Source: Anderseniella sp963700885 (GTDB lineage Bacteria; Pseudomonadota; Alphaproteobacteria; Rhizobiales; Aestuariivirgaceae). From it: a stretch of 64,000 bases of DNA. Shown here piece by piece: positions 18,467 to 26,845 of the stretch (positions within the stretch are counted from its first letter, which is position 1; each line of letters starts with the position of its first letter). Position numbers and translations under genes: made by a program. The notes below the pieces were generated by a model. It had not been told where the DNA came from, ran no database searches, and worked only from the letters and a program-made list of their open reading frames with translations. The stretch is from positions 248,001-312,000 of the forward strand of contig CAVOZJ010000002.1 of the NCBI GenBank assembly GCA_963700885.1. The letters run 5' to 3'.

Positions 18467-18530
18467 TTACTCAGGCACCATGCCTGACCAATAATCTGAC
18501 TGACCATGCAGGCAGGAAGGTCCAAAGACC

Positions 18531-19286
18531 ATGAAATTCGACTTGCTCGCCGACAGACTTTATCAAGACGCTGATCTGGTGCAGTTCTACGATATCGAAA
18601 ACGGATATGCGGCTGACTGGAAATACTGTGCGGCGATGGCGGACGGGGCTGGTTCGGTGCTTGACCTCGGCTGCGGCACCGGCGGTTTTCTGACATACCT
18701 GAAGGGTGCCAGACAGCTTTGCGGCGTGGACCCGGCTACCGCGATGCTGGACGTGGCCCGGTCCCGGCCAGGTGGTGACAACGTGGATTGGGTTGAGGGT
18801 GATGCCCGCACGGTCCTCCTGCCGCGGAAATTTGATCTTGTGGTCCTTACGGGTCATGCATTTCAGGTGTTTTTGACAGCGGACGATCAACGTGCAGCAC
18901 TAGCCACGATTGCAGCCCATCTGGCACCGCAGGGACGGTTTGTTTTTGACACGCGCAATCCGTTGGCCGGGGAATGGCGCAGCTGGACGCCGGGCGAGAC
19001 CCAGCGCGTGTTTGAACATCCCGAACTGGGCCCGGTGACTTCGTGGAATGACGTTTCGCAGGACGCAGCGACCGGGATTGTCACCTATGAAACCTGCTAC
19101 CGTACGGAAACCAACGGTGAGGTGTTTACCGCCAGTTCCAAAATCGCATTCCCGGATCAGGGGCTTCTTGCGCAGATGATGGACGAGACCGGTCTTGAGA
19201 TCGAACATTGGCTGGGAGACTGGCAGGGAACACCCTATTACGGCATGGCACCGGAGATTATTCCGCTGGGGCGGCTGAAGTCCTGA
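18531..19286 (+). CDS. Class I SAM-dependent methyltransferase
   Basis: A 251-residue cytoplasmic methyltransferase. Motif I is VLDLGCGTGGFL near residue 43, followed by an acidic residue in LCGVDPATAMLD and motif IV DLVVLTGHAFQVF. The Rossmann fold fills the first half; the second half (RNPLAGEWRSW, FTASSKIAFP) is a substrate-side beta-rich region seen in many small-molecule methyltransferases. The substrate is unknown. The ATG at 18531 has AGGAAGG upstream. The gene faces a convergent small ORF and TIM-barrel gene. Confidence 0.8.
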   Translation: MKFDLLADRLYQDADLVQFYDIENGYAADWKYCAAMADGAGSVLDLGCGTGGFLTYLKGARQLCGVDPATAMLDVARSRPGGDNVDWVEGDARTVLLPRKFDLVVLTGHAFQVFLTADDQRAALATIAAHLAPQGRFVFDTRNPLAGEWRSWTPGETQRVFEHPELGPVTSWNDVSQDAATGIVTYETCYRTETNGEVFTASSKIAFPDQGLLAQMMDETGLEIEHWLGDWQGTPYYGMAPEIIPLGRLKS

Positions 19287-19296
19287 CGGTGGCCTG

Positions 19297-19449
19297 TCAA
19301 AGCCTGGCGCGATCTGCATCGCGCGGCTGGCGCAAGTGGGCAATGCTCTTCTGCTCGACAAACCTTGCTGTCGCTTCCCACAAATCATCACCATAGGTGA
19401 TCGGCTCAAAGGGCCCGCCGCCTGGGTTGCTGTTACTGGGATCTGGTAT
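19297..19449 (-). CDS. Small ORF coupled to the TIM-barrel gene; start codon appears as ATA
   Basis: Downstream of the TIM-barrel gene an open frame encodes a composition-normal 50-residue protein containing PDPSNSNPGGGPFEPITYG, DDLWEATARFVEQKSIAHLR and QPRDADRARL, then TGA. No ATG, GTG or TTG lies between it and the preceding in-frame stop. The TIM-barrel stop and this frame meet as TAATA, where a coupled gene would normally show TAATG. Either ATA is used as start, the ATG has mutated, or there is a base-call error. I do not recognise the family. It ends 11 nt from the convergent methyltransferase stop. The coding look (charged, Gly/Pro head, amphipathic helix) is better than chance. Confidence 0.45.
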   Translation of the reverse strand: MPDPSNSNPGGGPFEPITYGDDLWEATARFVEQKSIAHLRQPRDADRARL

Positions 19450-20321
19450 TAAGCGGCTTCTGCTTCGCAGGCTTCAGACCAGATGCGTTTTGCCGTGTCG
19501 CGCATCTGTCTTGCCTCATCCCACCGGTTAGACAGTTCCCTGCCGTCCGGCCCGGTCATGGCGTATTCAGGCGGACCCAGTTCGCACAGGAAAACCGGAG
19601 AACCTGCCGGGTTGCGTTTGAGCCATGAGTCAAAACCGCGGCGCCAGAAGTCTTCAAATACCCGGACCCATTTCTGATGTTGCGGAAAGTTGATCTGCAA
19701 CTGGATCTGCTGGCGCGAAGCCACGCGTCCCTGGAAGCTGTCAGACCTTTCAATGCAGCGTTGCAGCAGGGCCTGGTTTTCATCTGAAACCGGATACCAG
19801 AATTCCCTGTCAACGACATAGTGGGACAAGTCGCAGCACAGTCGCATTTCAGGCACGGCGTCGAGCAATTGCAGTGTGTAGAACAGATCATTGGTGATGC
19901 AGTTGCGGTGTGTTTCGAACTGGACAGGTATGCCGGCCTCGCCGGACATTTCGATCCACCTGCGGATGACGGGAATGCCGCCATCAACCGATAACGGAAA
20001 CACCTGGCCGATGATGTCGACAAATGGCGATCCGAAATCCTTCGACATTTTCAGCGTGTCGCGCAGCGATTCAACTGTTTTGGGAAATGCCACGATCAGC
20101 GGTGTAAGATTGTTGCGCTCAAGATGCGGACGCACGTCGTGGGCCGTTTGCACATCGGCTGCGCCAAGGTCGATCGCCATGCCGGAAAATCCTTCGGCGG
20201 CAACCATGTCGCAGACTTCTTCCAGGGGCAGCTTGACGCCATCGGCCGAATGAGGCTGCATGGCCCACAGCGACTGGTAAACCTGCAGTTCCGGGCGCTT
20301 GAGCTTAGGGTCAGGGCCCAT
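19449..20321 (-). CDS. Sugar phosphate isomerase/epimerase-like TIM-barrel protein
   Basis: A 290-residue protein of the xylose isomerase-like TIM-barrel superfamily (AP-endonuclease 2 family). Barrel-type segments include GMAIDLGAADV, GIPVQFETHRNCITND and MRLCCDLSHYVVDREF, whose Glu, His and Asp residues would bind a divalent metal. Substrates in this family are sugars, inositol derivatives or DNA; nothing local decides among them. The ATG at 20321 (MGPDPKLKRPE) was chosen; an in-frame TTG at 20363 would add 14 residues. Its stop overlaps the presumed start of the small downstream ORF. Upstream lies a strong hairpin region. Confidence 0.75.
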   Translation of the reverse strand: MGPDPKLKRPELQVYQSLWAMQPHSADGVKLPLEEVCDMVAAEGFSGMAIDLGAADVQTAHDVRPHLERNNLTPLIVAFPKTVESLRDTLKMSKDFGSPFVDIIGQVFPLSVDGGIPVIRRWIEMSGEAGIPVQFETHRNCITNDLFYTLQLLDAVPEMRLCCDLSHYVVDREFWYPVSDENQALLQRCIERSDSFQGRVASRQQIQLQINFPQHQKWVRVFEDFWRRGFDSWLKRNPAGSPVFLCELGPPEYAMTGPDGRELSNRWDEARQMRDTAKRIWSEACEAEAA

Positions 20322-20366
20322 TAATCTTATCCATTCTGCGGGAGGATATTTTGCTTCTGGCAAGGC

Positions 20367-20405
20367 GAAAGGTCGAAGGAAACCTTATGGTTTTCAAGAC
20401 CTTTC
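20367..20405 (-). promoter_or_regulatory. Strong 5' leader hairpin upstream of the TIM-barrel gene
   Basis: GAAAGGTC pairs with GACCTTTC and inside it GGAAACC pairs with GGTTTTC (one G-T pair) around a TTAT loop, about 15 bp of stem. It lies 46 nt upstream of the chosen TIM-barrel start. It could be an attenuator or an RNA-stability element in the leader. No known riboswitch pattern is recognised. Confidence 0.4.
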
Positions 20406-20469
20406 AACGATGTCAGGGGCAAAATAGACCCCGCCCTCCGGGTTTGAAGGAAAACACCCGTCTGAAGTC

Positions 20470-20513
20470 GAAAAATGCTCGGCAAGGCACAAAGCCTTGT
20501 CTTGCGCTTTTTC
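20470..20513 (-). terminator. Terminator hairpin after the desaturase gene
   Basis: On the minus strand GACAAGGC pairs with GCCTTGCC around a 5-nt loop, flanked by an outer A/T stem and followed by GAGCATTTTTC. It lies 59 nt past the desaturase stop. The plus-strand reading also ends in CTTTTTC, so it could act in both directions. Confidence 0.6.
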
Positions 20514-20571
20514 ACCATCATTCGAATGTTTTCTTTCAAACAGAATTGCATAAGATTGATGAGTCCTGACC

Positions 20572-21558
20572 CTAGTCATACACAACCCGGTCAAGGGCGC
20601 CGTTGCGCCGGGTGATCCAGACTTCGTTCATGGGATAATCGGCTTCCGACCTGCCGCCGGACAGCTTGCGGATGAGTTCAATCTGGAATTCGATATAGCC
20701 CATGCGATTGACCTCGTGGCCAAGTCTGGATTCGATTTCGTCGTTAAGCTGTTTCAGTTTCCAGAACGGCACCGATGGAAATGTATGGTGGGCCGTGTGA
20801 TACTGCATCTGCCAGCACAACCATTTCATGACCGCATTTGTGTCGGTGGATCGGGTGTTGACCAAAGTATTGTCGTGATGGCTCAGGCCAAGATGCTCAA
20901 TGGTGTTCTGCAGCTGATGAACAAATTTCATTGTCATCATGGGGGCCAGCCACAACATCACCGGCGCCCACGTCTGCAGGTAAACCGATACCACAGCTAC
21001 AAGTGCGTAGGCTGCCAGCGTGATGCGGGCTTCCCTGATGACCAGGTCGTGCTGGGTTTTAAAGACGTATGGCTCGGTTACAATTCCTGCGGCAAAGCGG
21101 AAGATACGCCGGATGCGCGTGTACCAGTAAGAAGGACCGAAAAACCACAACAGATAAGATGATAGTGTGTAAGGCTCGCGGACCAGTTCGCCATCCTTTT
21201 CCCAGTTCTGGGTGTACTGGTGATGAGCGAAGTGCTGTATCCTGTCGAAATCCCGTGGAAATATCATCGCCAAACCAATGAGCCGGCCCAGCCACTCGTT
21301 CAGCCATTTAGTCCGGAACACCGTGCCGTGGCTCAGTTCATGCTGGCCTGCATACAGAAAATTGATCAGAATGCCGTGGATCATGAAAACCGGCACTGAC
21401 ATCCATGTGCCCCAGGTCTGCCAAAGCATATAGCCGGTGAGGCCGATTGCGCCGAAATGTGAACCGGCCTGCAGTATGCCTCGCGCGTCAGACCGTTCAT
21501 ACAGAGCTCGAAGATGATCACGTTCCAGCAGCTTGCGGCGGGAAAATTCGGCGTCCAT
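20572..21558 (-). CDS. Fatty acid desaturase family (membrane di-iron) protein
   Basis: A 328-residue integral membrane protein with the three histidine boxes of membrane di-iron desaturases and hydroxylases: HELSHG (near 93), HFAHHQY (near 129) and HTAHH (near 255). Pairs of hydrophobic segments separate the boxes as usual. An extra HH near SHHDN supports the fold. It may introduce a double bond into acyl chains or hydroxylate a lipid. The start is the ATG at 21558 (MDAEFSRRKL). It is divergent from a LysR regulator across a 119-bp gap with a perfect dyad, a standard layout for LysR control of a divergent target. Confidence 0.85.
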   Translation of the reverse strand: MDAEFSRRKLLERDHLRALYERSDARGILQAGSHFGAIGLTGYMLWQTWGTWMSVPVFMIHGILINFLYAGQHELSHGTVFRTKWLNEWLGRLIGLAMIFPRDFDRIQHFAHHQYTQNWEKDGELVREPYTLSSYLLWFFGPSYWYTRIRRIFRFAAGIVTEPYVFKTQHDLVIREARITLAAYALVAVVSVYLQTWAPVMLWLAPMMTMKFVHQLQNTIEHLGLSHHDNTLVNTRSTDTNAVMKWLCWQMQYHTAHHTFPSVPFWKLKQLNDEIESRLGHEVNRMGYIEFQIELIRKLSGGRSEADYPMNEVWITRRNGALDRVVYD

Positions 21559-21603
21559 TAAATAAATCCATTATCCAAATGTATCTGTGGCACCATGATG
21601 AGG

Positions 21604-21661
21604 TGACAAATTTTAACATACAAGTGAAATTTACTGGTTTATTGTTGACGTAAATTTGTCA
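21604..21661. promoter_or_regulatory. Candidate LysR operator between desaturase and LysR genes
   Basis: TGACAAATTT (21604-21613) and AAATTTGTCA (21652-21661) are exact inverted repeats. Between them GTGAAATTTACTGG (21624-21637) carries a further related half-site. LysR-type proteins bind such A/T-rich dyads and repress their own gene while controlling the divergent one. The right half-site ends 16 nt before the LysR start. Confidence 0.6.
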
Positions 21662-21677
21662 GTGGAAAGTTGATGGC

Positions 21678-22574
21678 ATGAGCAGGTTCAACCGATTGCC
21701 GCCGGTGAAAGCCATGCGGGCACTTGAAGCCCTGGACAGGCTGAAGTCCGCAGGCGCCGTGGCCGACGAAATGTTTTTAACCCGATCAGCGGTCAGCCAC
21801 ATGCTGCGGCGGCTGGAGGATGACCTGGGCTTTGCCGTCAGTGAACCTGACGGACGCGGAGTCAGGCTGACCGGTCGCGGCAAACGGTATGCACAGGAAG
21901 CCCGCAGAGCGCTTGATATCATGTCCAGGGCAGCGGCTGACGAACCGGCCCTGACCGGTGACCTGAAAGTGGTTGCGCCGCCTGGTTTTGCGACGTTCTG
22001 GCTGGCGGACAGGATTGGACTGTTTGCCAGTCAGTTTCCGGATATCAATATCAATCTCGCTGCTGCACGTGCCTTGGGGGACATTGCGGATGAAACCGCA
22101 GACGTGCAGGTGGCGTTTGGCGAAGAGGCGCAACTGCGTGACAAGGCAGACCTGCTGGCTCAGGTTGCGCTGTTTCCGGTTTGCGCACCTTCGACGCTGA
22201 GTGTTGAACCGGGCCTGCGAAAGGCGTCAGACCTGAAGCGGTTGCGCTTGTTACACCTGGTCACGCATGTTGACTGGCAGCGCTGGCTGGAGGCTGCGGG
22301 CGCCGCGCAGGTTGATCCGCGAGGCGGGCTGGTGTTTTCGGATATGCCGATGGTGCAAATGGCTGCAGCATCAGGTCATGGCGTGGCGCTGGGTGATTTG
22401 TTGACGGCCCGTGCGGCCCTGGACAGCGGACAGCTGGTGAGGCCGTTTGCACTGTCCATTCCAAGCCGGTGGAGTTACTTCATCCGGGTGAGCGATGTAT
22501 CGCCTGCCAAGGATGCTGCACAGGCTTTTGCGGCCTGGATCAAAAGCCAGCTTGCCGAGGGAGAAAGCCAGTGA
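21678..22574 (+). CDS. LysR family transcriptional regulator (GcvA-like)
   Basis: A 298-residue regulator. The N-terminal winged helix-turn-helix covers about residues 5-65 (LPPVKAMRALEAL, then FLTRSAVSHMLRRLEDDLGF). The C-terminal part is a periplasmic-binding-like effector domain. The LPPVKAMRALEA start and the spacing resemble GcvA-type regulators. The effector is unknown. By position it most likely controls the divergent desaturase gene through the dyad at 21604-21661. It precedes ruvC by 155 nt with no sign of co-regulation. Confidence 0.9.
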   Translation: MSRFNRLPPVKAMRALEALDRLKSAGAVADEMFLTRSAVSHMLRRLEDDLGFAVSEPDGRGVRLTGRGKRYAQEARRALDIMSRAAADEPALTGDLKVVAPPGFATFWLADRIGLFASQFPDININLAAARALGDIADETADVQVAFGEEAQLRDKADLLAQVALFPVCAPSTLSVEPGLRKASDLKRLRLLHLVTHVDWQRWLEAAGAAQVDPRGGLVFSDMPMVQMAAASGHGVALGDLLTARAALDSGQLVRPFALSIPSRWSYFIRVSDVSPAKDAAQAFAAWIKSQLAEGESQ

Positions 22575-22729
22575 GAACAGCGAATGAGGCAACAAATGCC
22601 GGTCTCGCCACGGACACGTACCCTGCATGGTCATCGTTCAACTTGCGCTGGATGATGCGCCGAGATTGTTCCGGATAATTTGGCGGGCAGATTTGCTACT
22701 GTGTGCACAGGCCGCGTAGGGTGATTTTC

Positions 22730-23245
22730 ATGACACGGGCGATTCGCATAATCGGTATTGATCCGGGCTTGAGGCACACCGGATGGGGTATTGTGACCGC
22801 GCAGGGCACGAGGCTTTCCTATGTCGCTGACGGCACCATAAAGTCAGATGCCAGGGCTGCGCTGCCCGACCGGCTTATGCAGCTGTTTGAAAAACTGTCG
22901 GAAGTCATTGCAGGCTTTGAGCCGGACGAGGCGGCGGTTGAGGAAACATTTGTCAACAAGGATGCGCGCGCCACGCTGAAGCTCGGACAGGCGCGCGGCA
23001 TTGCGATGCTGGTGCCGGCCCGGGCCGGTCTGCGGGTAGCGGAGTATGCGCCAAACCTGATCAAGAAAACCGTGGTCGGAGCCGGGCATGCAGACAAGCA
23101 CCAGATACAGGCGATGGTGAAAATACTGTTGCCAAAATGTATGCCCAGTTCAGCGGATTCTGCGGATGCCCTGGCGATCGCCATATGCCATGCCCAGCAC
23201 CGTGGGCCTATGTCGCTGGCAGCAGCACTGAAGGCGGCAGGATGA
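22730..23245 (+). CDS. ruvC: Crossover junction endodeoxyribonuclease RuvC
   Basis: RuvC resolves Holliday junctions after RuvAB-driven branch migration. The 171-residue product starts MTRAIRIIGIDPGLRHTGWG with the first catalytic Asp, has the Glu in AAVEETFVNKDARATLKLGQ, and the late Asp pair in SADSADALAIAICH. The ATG at 22730 gives the normal family length. The stop overlaps ruvA by ATGA, so the ruvCAB genes are coupled. Confidence 0.95.
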   Translation: MTRAIRIIGIDPGLRHTGWGIVTAQGTRLSYVADGTIKSDARAALPDRLMQLFEKLSEVIAGFEPDEAAVEETFVNKDARATLKLGQARGIAMLVPARAGLRVAEYAPNLIKKTVVGAGHADKHQIQAMVKILLPKCMPSSADSADALAIAICHAQHRGPMSLAAALKAAG

Positions 23246-23856
23246 TCGGCAGACTGAAAGGTATTGTGGACGAGTATGGTGATGACCATGTCATTCTGGA
23301 TGTAGGCGGGGTCGGTTATCATGTGGCGTGTTCGGCCAAGACCCTGGCTGCACTGCCGTCAGTGGGACAGGCCGCAGTGCTTCATACGGAAATGCTGGTG
23401 TCGGAGAACTCGATCCGGCTGGTCGGATTTTCGACCGAAATCGAACGCGGCTGGTTTCGTCTGCTGGACAATGTTCAAGGTGTCGGCACCAAGGTATCGC
23501 TCGCACTGCTGTCAACCTTGACAACTGCAGAACTGGGCAACGCCATCGCCCTTGGAGACAAGGCGATGGTTGGCCGCGCCAATGGTGTGGGACCAAAACT
23601 GGCGCAGCGCATCGTGACCGAATTAAAAGACAAGGTGCCAAGGTTTGCCGGTGCTGATGCGGCACTGGCGGCGGTATCCGGCGCGCTTGACGCGCCACGG
23701 CCGACCGCTGTGGCAGAGGCCGTCTCAGCGCTTGTCAATCTCGGCTACGGTCAGTCACAGGCTGGTGTGGCAGTAGCTTCCGCCATGCGTGGCGCCGGCG
23801 AGGATGCTGCGACAGAAACCCTGATCAGGCTGGGCCTGAAGGAGTTGGCCCGGTGA
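23242..23856 (+). CDS. ruvA: Holliday junction branch migration complex subunit RuvA
   Basis: RuvA binds the Holliday junction and loads RuvB. The 204-residue product begins MIGRLKGIVDEYGDDHVIL, the OB-fold head. Two helix-hairpin-helix motifs follow (LLDNVQGVGTKVSLALL and ANGVGPKLAQRIVTELK), and a small C-terminal domain contacts RuvB. It overlaps ruvC by ATGA and ruvB by GTGA, so all three are one translationally coupled operon. Confidence 0.95.
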   Translation: MIGRLKGIVDEYGDDHVILDVGGVGYHVACSAKTLAALPSVGQAAVLHTEMLVSENSIRLVGFSTEIERGWFRLLDNVQGVGTKVSLALLSTLTTAELGNAIALGDKAMVGRANGVGPKLAQRIVTELKDKVPRFAGADAALAAVSGALDAPRPTAVAEAVSALVNLGYGQSQAGVAVASAMRGAGEDAATETLIRLGLKELAR

Positions 23857-24896
23857 ATGACCGTCTGATAGAGCCTGCCAAGCGGGGTGAGGATGAGTTT
23901 GACACGCATCTCAGACCGCAGGTGCTGGATGAATTCATCGGTCAACGACAGGCCAAGTCCAACCTGAAGGTGTTTATAGAGGCTGCGCGCACCCGCGGCG
24001 AGGCGCTGGACCATGTGCTGTTTGCCGGTCCTCCCGGCCTCGGCAAAACCACGCTGGCCCAGATCGTGTCGCGGGAACTCGGTGTCAATTTCAGGGCCAC
24101 GTCCGGTCCGGTTATCGCCAGGGCGGGCGACCTGGCAGCCCTGCTCACCAATCTGGAAGACCGTGACGTCCTGTTCATTGATGAGATTCACCGGCTCAAT
24201 CCGGCAGTTGAGGAAGTGCTTTATCCGGCAATGGAGGATTTCCAGCTTGACCTGATCATCGGCGAAGGGCCGGCGGCTCGATCAGTGCGCATTGATCTGG
24301 CGCAATTTACGCTGATCGGCGCAACGACGCGGACAGGCCTTCTGACAACGCCGCTGCGCGACAGGTTTGGCATCCCGGTCAGACTCAACTTTTACGAAGA
24401 GGGCGAATTGCTGGACATCGTCACGCGCGGCGCGCGGGTGCTCGGGCTTGCCATGACACAGGACGGCGCTCTCGAGATTGCACGCCGCGCCCGCGGAACA
24501 CCGAGAATTGCCGGACGGTTGTTGCGGCGGGTGCGGGACTTTGCATCGGTTGACGGCACGATCGAGGTTGACCGGTCGGCTGCCGACAAGGCCCTGCGGA
24601 GACTGGAAGTGGACTCACTGGGTCTGGATGCGCTCGACCATCGTTACCTGAAATGCATTGCCATCAACTTTGGCGGCGGGCCGGTGGGTATCGAAACCAT
24701 GGCGGCTTCGTTGTCGGAACCGCGCGATGCGATAGAAGAGATCATCGAGCCATATCTTATCCAGCAGGGTTTCGTGAACCGCACACCGCGCGGACGCATT
24801 CTGACACCGCATGCTTTCAGGCATCTGGGACTTGTCACGCCTGCCGAGTTGACTACCAGGCAGGTCGAACTGTTTGAGGATGATGAATGGTCATGA
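23853..24896 (+). CDS. ruvB: Holliday junction helicase RuvB
   Basis: RuvB is the hexameric AAA+ motor of branch migration. Among its 347 residues Walker A is GPPGLGKTTLAQ (near 59), Walker B is DVLFIDEIHRL, and sensor 1 lies in FTLIGATTRTGLL. The C-terminal winged helix ends with TPRGRILTPHAFRHLG. The GTG start at 23853 overlaps the ruvA stop. The stop overlaps ybgC by ATGA (24893-24896). Confidence 0.96.
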   Translation: MNDRLIEPAKRGEDEFDTHLRPQVLDEFIGQRQAKSNLKVFIEAARTRGEALDHVLFAGPPGLGKTTLAQIVSRELGVNFRATSGPVIARAGDLAALLTNLEDRDVLFIDEIHRLNPAVEEVLYPAMEDFQLDLIIGEGPAARSVRIDLAQFTLIGATTRTGLLTTPLRDRFGIPVRLNFYEEGELLDIVTRGARVLGLAMTQDGALEIARRARGTPRIAGRLLRRVRDFASVDGTIEVDRSAADKALRRLEVDSLGLDALDHRYLKCIAINFGGGPVGIETMAASLSEPRDAIEEIIEPYLIQQGFVNRTPRGRILTPHAFRHLGLVTPAELTTRQVELFEDDEWS

Positions 24897-25306
24897 ACCT
24901 GTCAGGTCATACTGCAGATGGCGTTCATCGCCTCGATATCCGGGTGTATTACGAAGACACTGATTTTTCGGGCATCGTCTATCACGCCAATTATCTGAAG
25001 TATTGCGAGCGGGGGAGATCTGACATGCTGCGGCTGGCGGGAGTGCAGCATGCAGAACTTACAAAAGACGGTCTGCATTTTGTGGTGAAGCATATCGAAT
25101 GTGATTTCAAGGCGCCGGCACGCATTGATGATGTCTTGAGGGTCGAGACACTTCTCAGGCGTGCCTGCGGTGCAAGACTGCTGATGTCGCAGGCGGTACT
25201 GCTCGACGGACGGGTTTTGTTTGAAGCTGATGTGACTATCGCAATGGTCAATCAATCAGGCCGGCCACAAAGAATTCCAACTGAAATGACACGTGCGATA
25301 TCGTAA
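24893..25306 (+). CDS. ybgC: YbgC family acyl-CoA thioesterase
   Basis: A 137-residue hot-dog fold thioesterase of the tol-pal-associated YbgC group. The active-site segment YYEDTDFSGIVYHANYLKY carries the conserved Asp. The ATG at 24893 overlaps the ruvB stop; an in-frame ATG at 24887 is also possible. YbgC is found at the head of tol-pal clusters in many proteobacteria and is linked to phospholipid metabolism at the inner membrane. TolQ follows after a 305-nt gap that holds a family A repeat. Confidence 0.9.
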   Translation: MNLSGHTADGVHRLDIRVYYEDTDFSGIVYHANYLKYCERGRSDMLRLAGVQHAELTKDGLHFVVKHIECDFKAPARIDDVLRVETLLRRACGARLLMSQAVLLDGRVLFEADVTIAMVNQSGRPQRIPTEMTRAIS

Positions 25307-25364
25307 AGGTGATCCCATTGCGGGCTTGCAAAGTAACGCAGTGTTAACTAATGCAGCGTTCAGT

Positions 25365-25410
25365 GCTGGTGGAACCAGCTGCGGCGTTCAGGCGGTATTC
25401 GATGCCGCAG
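25365..25410 (+). terminator. Hairpins after ybgC
   Basis: GCTGGT-GGA-ACCAGC is a perfect 6-bp hairpin, and CTGCGGC pairs with GCCGCAG across an 18-nt loop just beyond it, followed by TTTCG. This may end ruvCAB-ybgC transcription before tolQ. The signal is modest. Confidence 0.35.
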
Positions 25411-25450
25411 TTTCGACACAGTAAACGGGCTTTTGAAGCCGCCAAATCAC

Positions 25451-25554
25451 GGAGCAACGTTATGGATTCACTTGAACCCACAAGGTTGCTCCAGCACTTG
25501 AGATGCGATCAGTTTCATGAAATTTGACTGGCTCAATCAAAATTCATACTGATC
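25451..25554 (+). repeat. Family A repeat, copy 3 (forward)
   Basis: GGAGCAAC and GTTGCTCC bound the first hairpin (inner GGATTC/GAACCC), and GATCAGTTTCATG through CATACTGATC forms the second. The copy has the same order and orientation as 34761-34860. It lies 57 nt upstream of tolQ. Confidence 0.85.
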
Positions 25555-25611
25555 CGGAGAATCAATTATTGTTGCCCGATTGGGCAGTTACGTGAATTAA
25601 GCAGGCAGAAT

Positions 25612-26319
25612 ATGGAAGTCAAAGTGGGGGAACTCGCGGCGCAAACCGACCAGTTCGGATTGTTCAATCTGTTCCTGATTGCATCGCCGATGGTCAAACT
25701 GGTGATGATCGGTCTGATTTTCGCATCGATCCTGTGCTGGGGGATTGTATTCGAAAAATGGCTGGCAGTGCGCCGGATGAGATCGACCATGGACAAGTTC
25801 GAGCAGTTGTTCTGGTCCGGCCAGTCTCTGGAAGATCTTTATCTGACACTGGGGCCTCGCAACAACAAGGGCATGGCCGCCATGTTCATGTCTGCGATGC
25901 GCGAGTGGAAACGGTCGCAGGATTCAGCCATGCGGGCAGGATTTGCGGGTGTGCAAATGCGCATCAACAAAGTGATGGATGTGCAGTTGCAGAAGGAAAT
26001 GGCCAAGCTTGAGCAACGACTTCTGGTTCTGGCAACGGTAGGTTCTACAGCGCCATTTATTGGCCTGTTTGGTACCGTATGGGGTATCATGAACTCGTTT
26101 CGCGCGATCGGGGTGTCCAAGAACACCAATCTTGCGGTTGTGGCGCCGGGGCTTGCTGAAGCACTGTTCGCTACTGCGCTGGGGCTCCTGGCAGCCATTC
26201 CGGCGGTTATGTTCTACAACAAGTATTCCAGCGACATTGGCAAGATCGCGGCGCGGCTGGAGAATTTTGCAGACGAATTCGGTTCGATAATTTCGCGCCA
26301 GCTTGACGAGCGCATGTAA
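25612..26319 (+). CDS. tolQ: Tol-Pal system protein TolQ
   Basis: TolQ forms the proton-driven inner-membrane motor with TolR that powers TolA. The 235-residue product has a first membrane span near 20-45 (LIASPMVKLVMIGLIFASIL), a large cytoplasmic loop, and two C-terminal spans including TVGSTAPFIGLFGTVWGIMN and LLAAIPAVMFYNKY, the ExbB/TolQ/MotA signature. It begins the tolQRAB-pal-cpoB run. TolR begins 34 nt later. Confidence 0.95.
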   Translation: MEVKVGELAAQTDQFGLFNLFLIASPMVKLVMIGLIFASILCWGIVFEKWLAVRRMRSTMDKFEQLFWSGQSLEDLYLTLGPRNNKGMAAMFMSAMREWKRSQDSAMRAGFAGVQMRINKVMDVQLQKEMAKLEQRLLVLATVGSTAPFIGLFGTVWGIMNSFRAIGVSKNTNLAVVAPGLAEALFATALGLLAAIPAVMFYNKYSSDIGKIAARLENFADEFGSIISRQLDERM

Positions 26320-26353
26320 CGCGCGAACCAGCCAGGCAAACAGTGGAGAGATC

Positions 26354-26821
26354 ATGGCAGGAGGATTGGCAGGCAGGAGCGGTAGCGACGGCAGGCGGCG
26401 CAGACGTGGATCCAGTTTTGCGCCAATGAGCGAAATCAATGTTACACCGTTCGTGGATGTCATGCTGGTGTTGCTGATCGTGTTCATGGTGGCGGCACCG
26501 TTGCTGAACGTGTCAGTGCCGATTGACCTGCCTGAAAACAAGGCTGAACAAACCCCTGGCGAGAAAAGGGACCCGATAACCATTTCAATTGATGCGGAAG
26601 GCAAGATCTTCATTGGTGATACCGAGGTGACGACGGACACACTCGCGCCAAAATTGAGCGCCATTGCACAAAGCAGACAATCGGAAGCCGAAACCAAGGA
26701 TCAACGGGTCCGGGTGCGCGGCGACAAGGGGGTGAATTACGGACTGGTGATGCTGGTGATCGGAGAACTGAATGCCAGTGGTTTTCGGCGAATTGACCTG
26801 TTAAGCAACCCGAAGAACTAG
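26354..26821 (+). CDS. tolR: Tol-Pal system protein TolR
   Basis: A 155-residue inner-membrane protein of the ExbD/TolR family. The single N-terminal span has the proton-carrying Asp in EINVTPFVDVMLVLLIVFMV, preceded by a basic cytoplasmic head (GRRRRRGSS) and followed by a periplasmic domain. The ATG at 26354 was chosen (after GGAGAG); in-frame upstream sequence overlaps tolQ. It works with TolQ to energise TolA. Confidence 0.95.
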   Translation: MAGGLAGRSGSDGRRRRRGSSFAPMSEINVTPFVDVMLVLLIVFMVAAPLLNVSVPIDLPENKAEQTPGEKRDPITISIDAEGKIFIGDTEVTTDTLAPKLSAIAQSRQSEAETKDQRVRVRGDKGVNYGLVMLVIGELNASGFRRIDLLSNPKN

Positions 26822-26845
26822 ATCTCGATAGGTGTACGAAAATAC

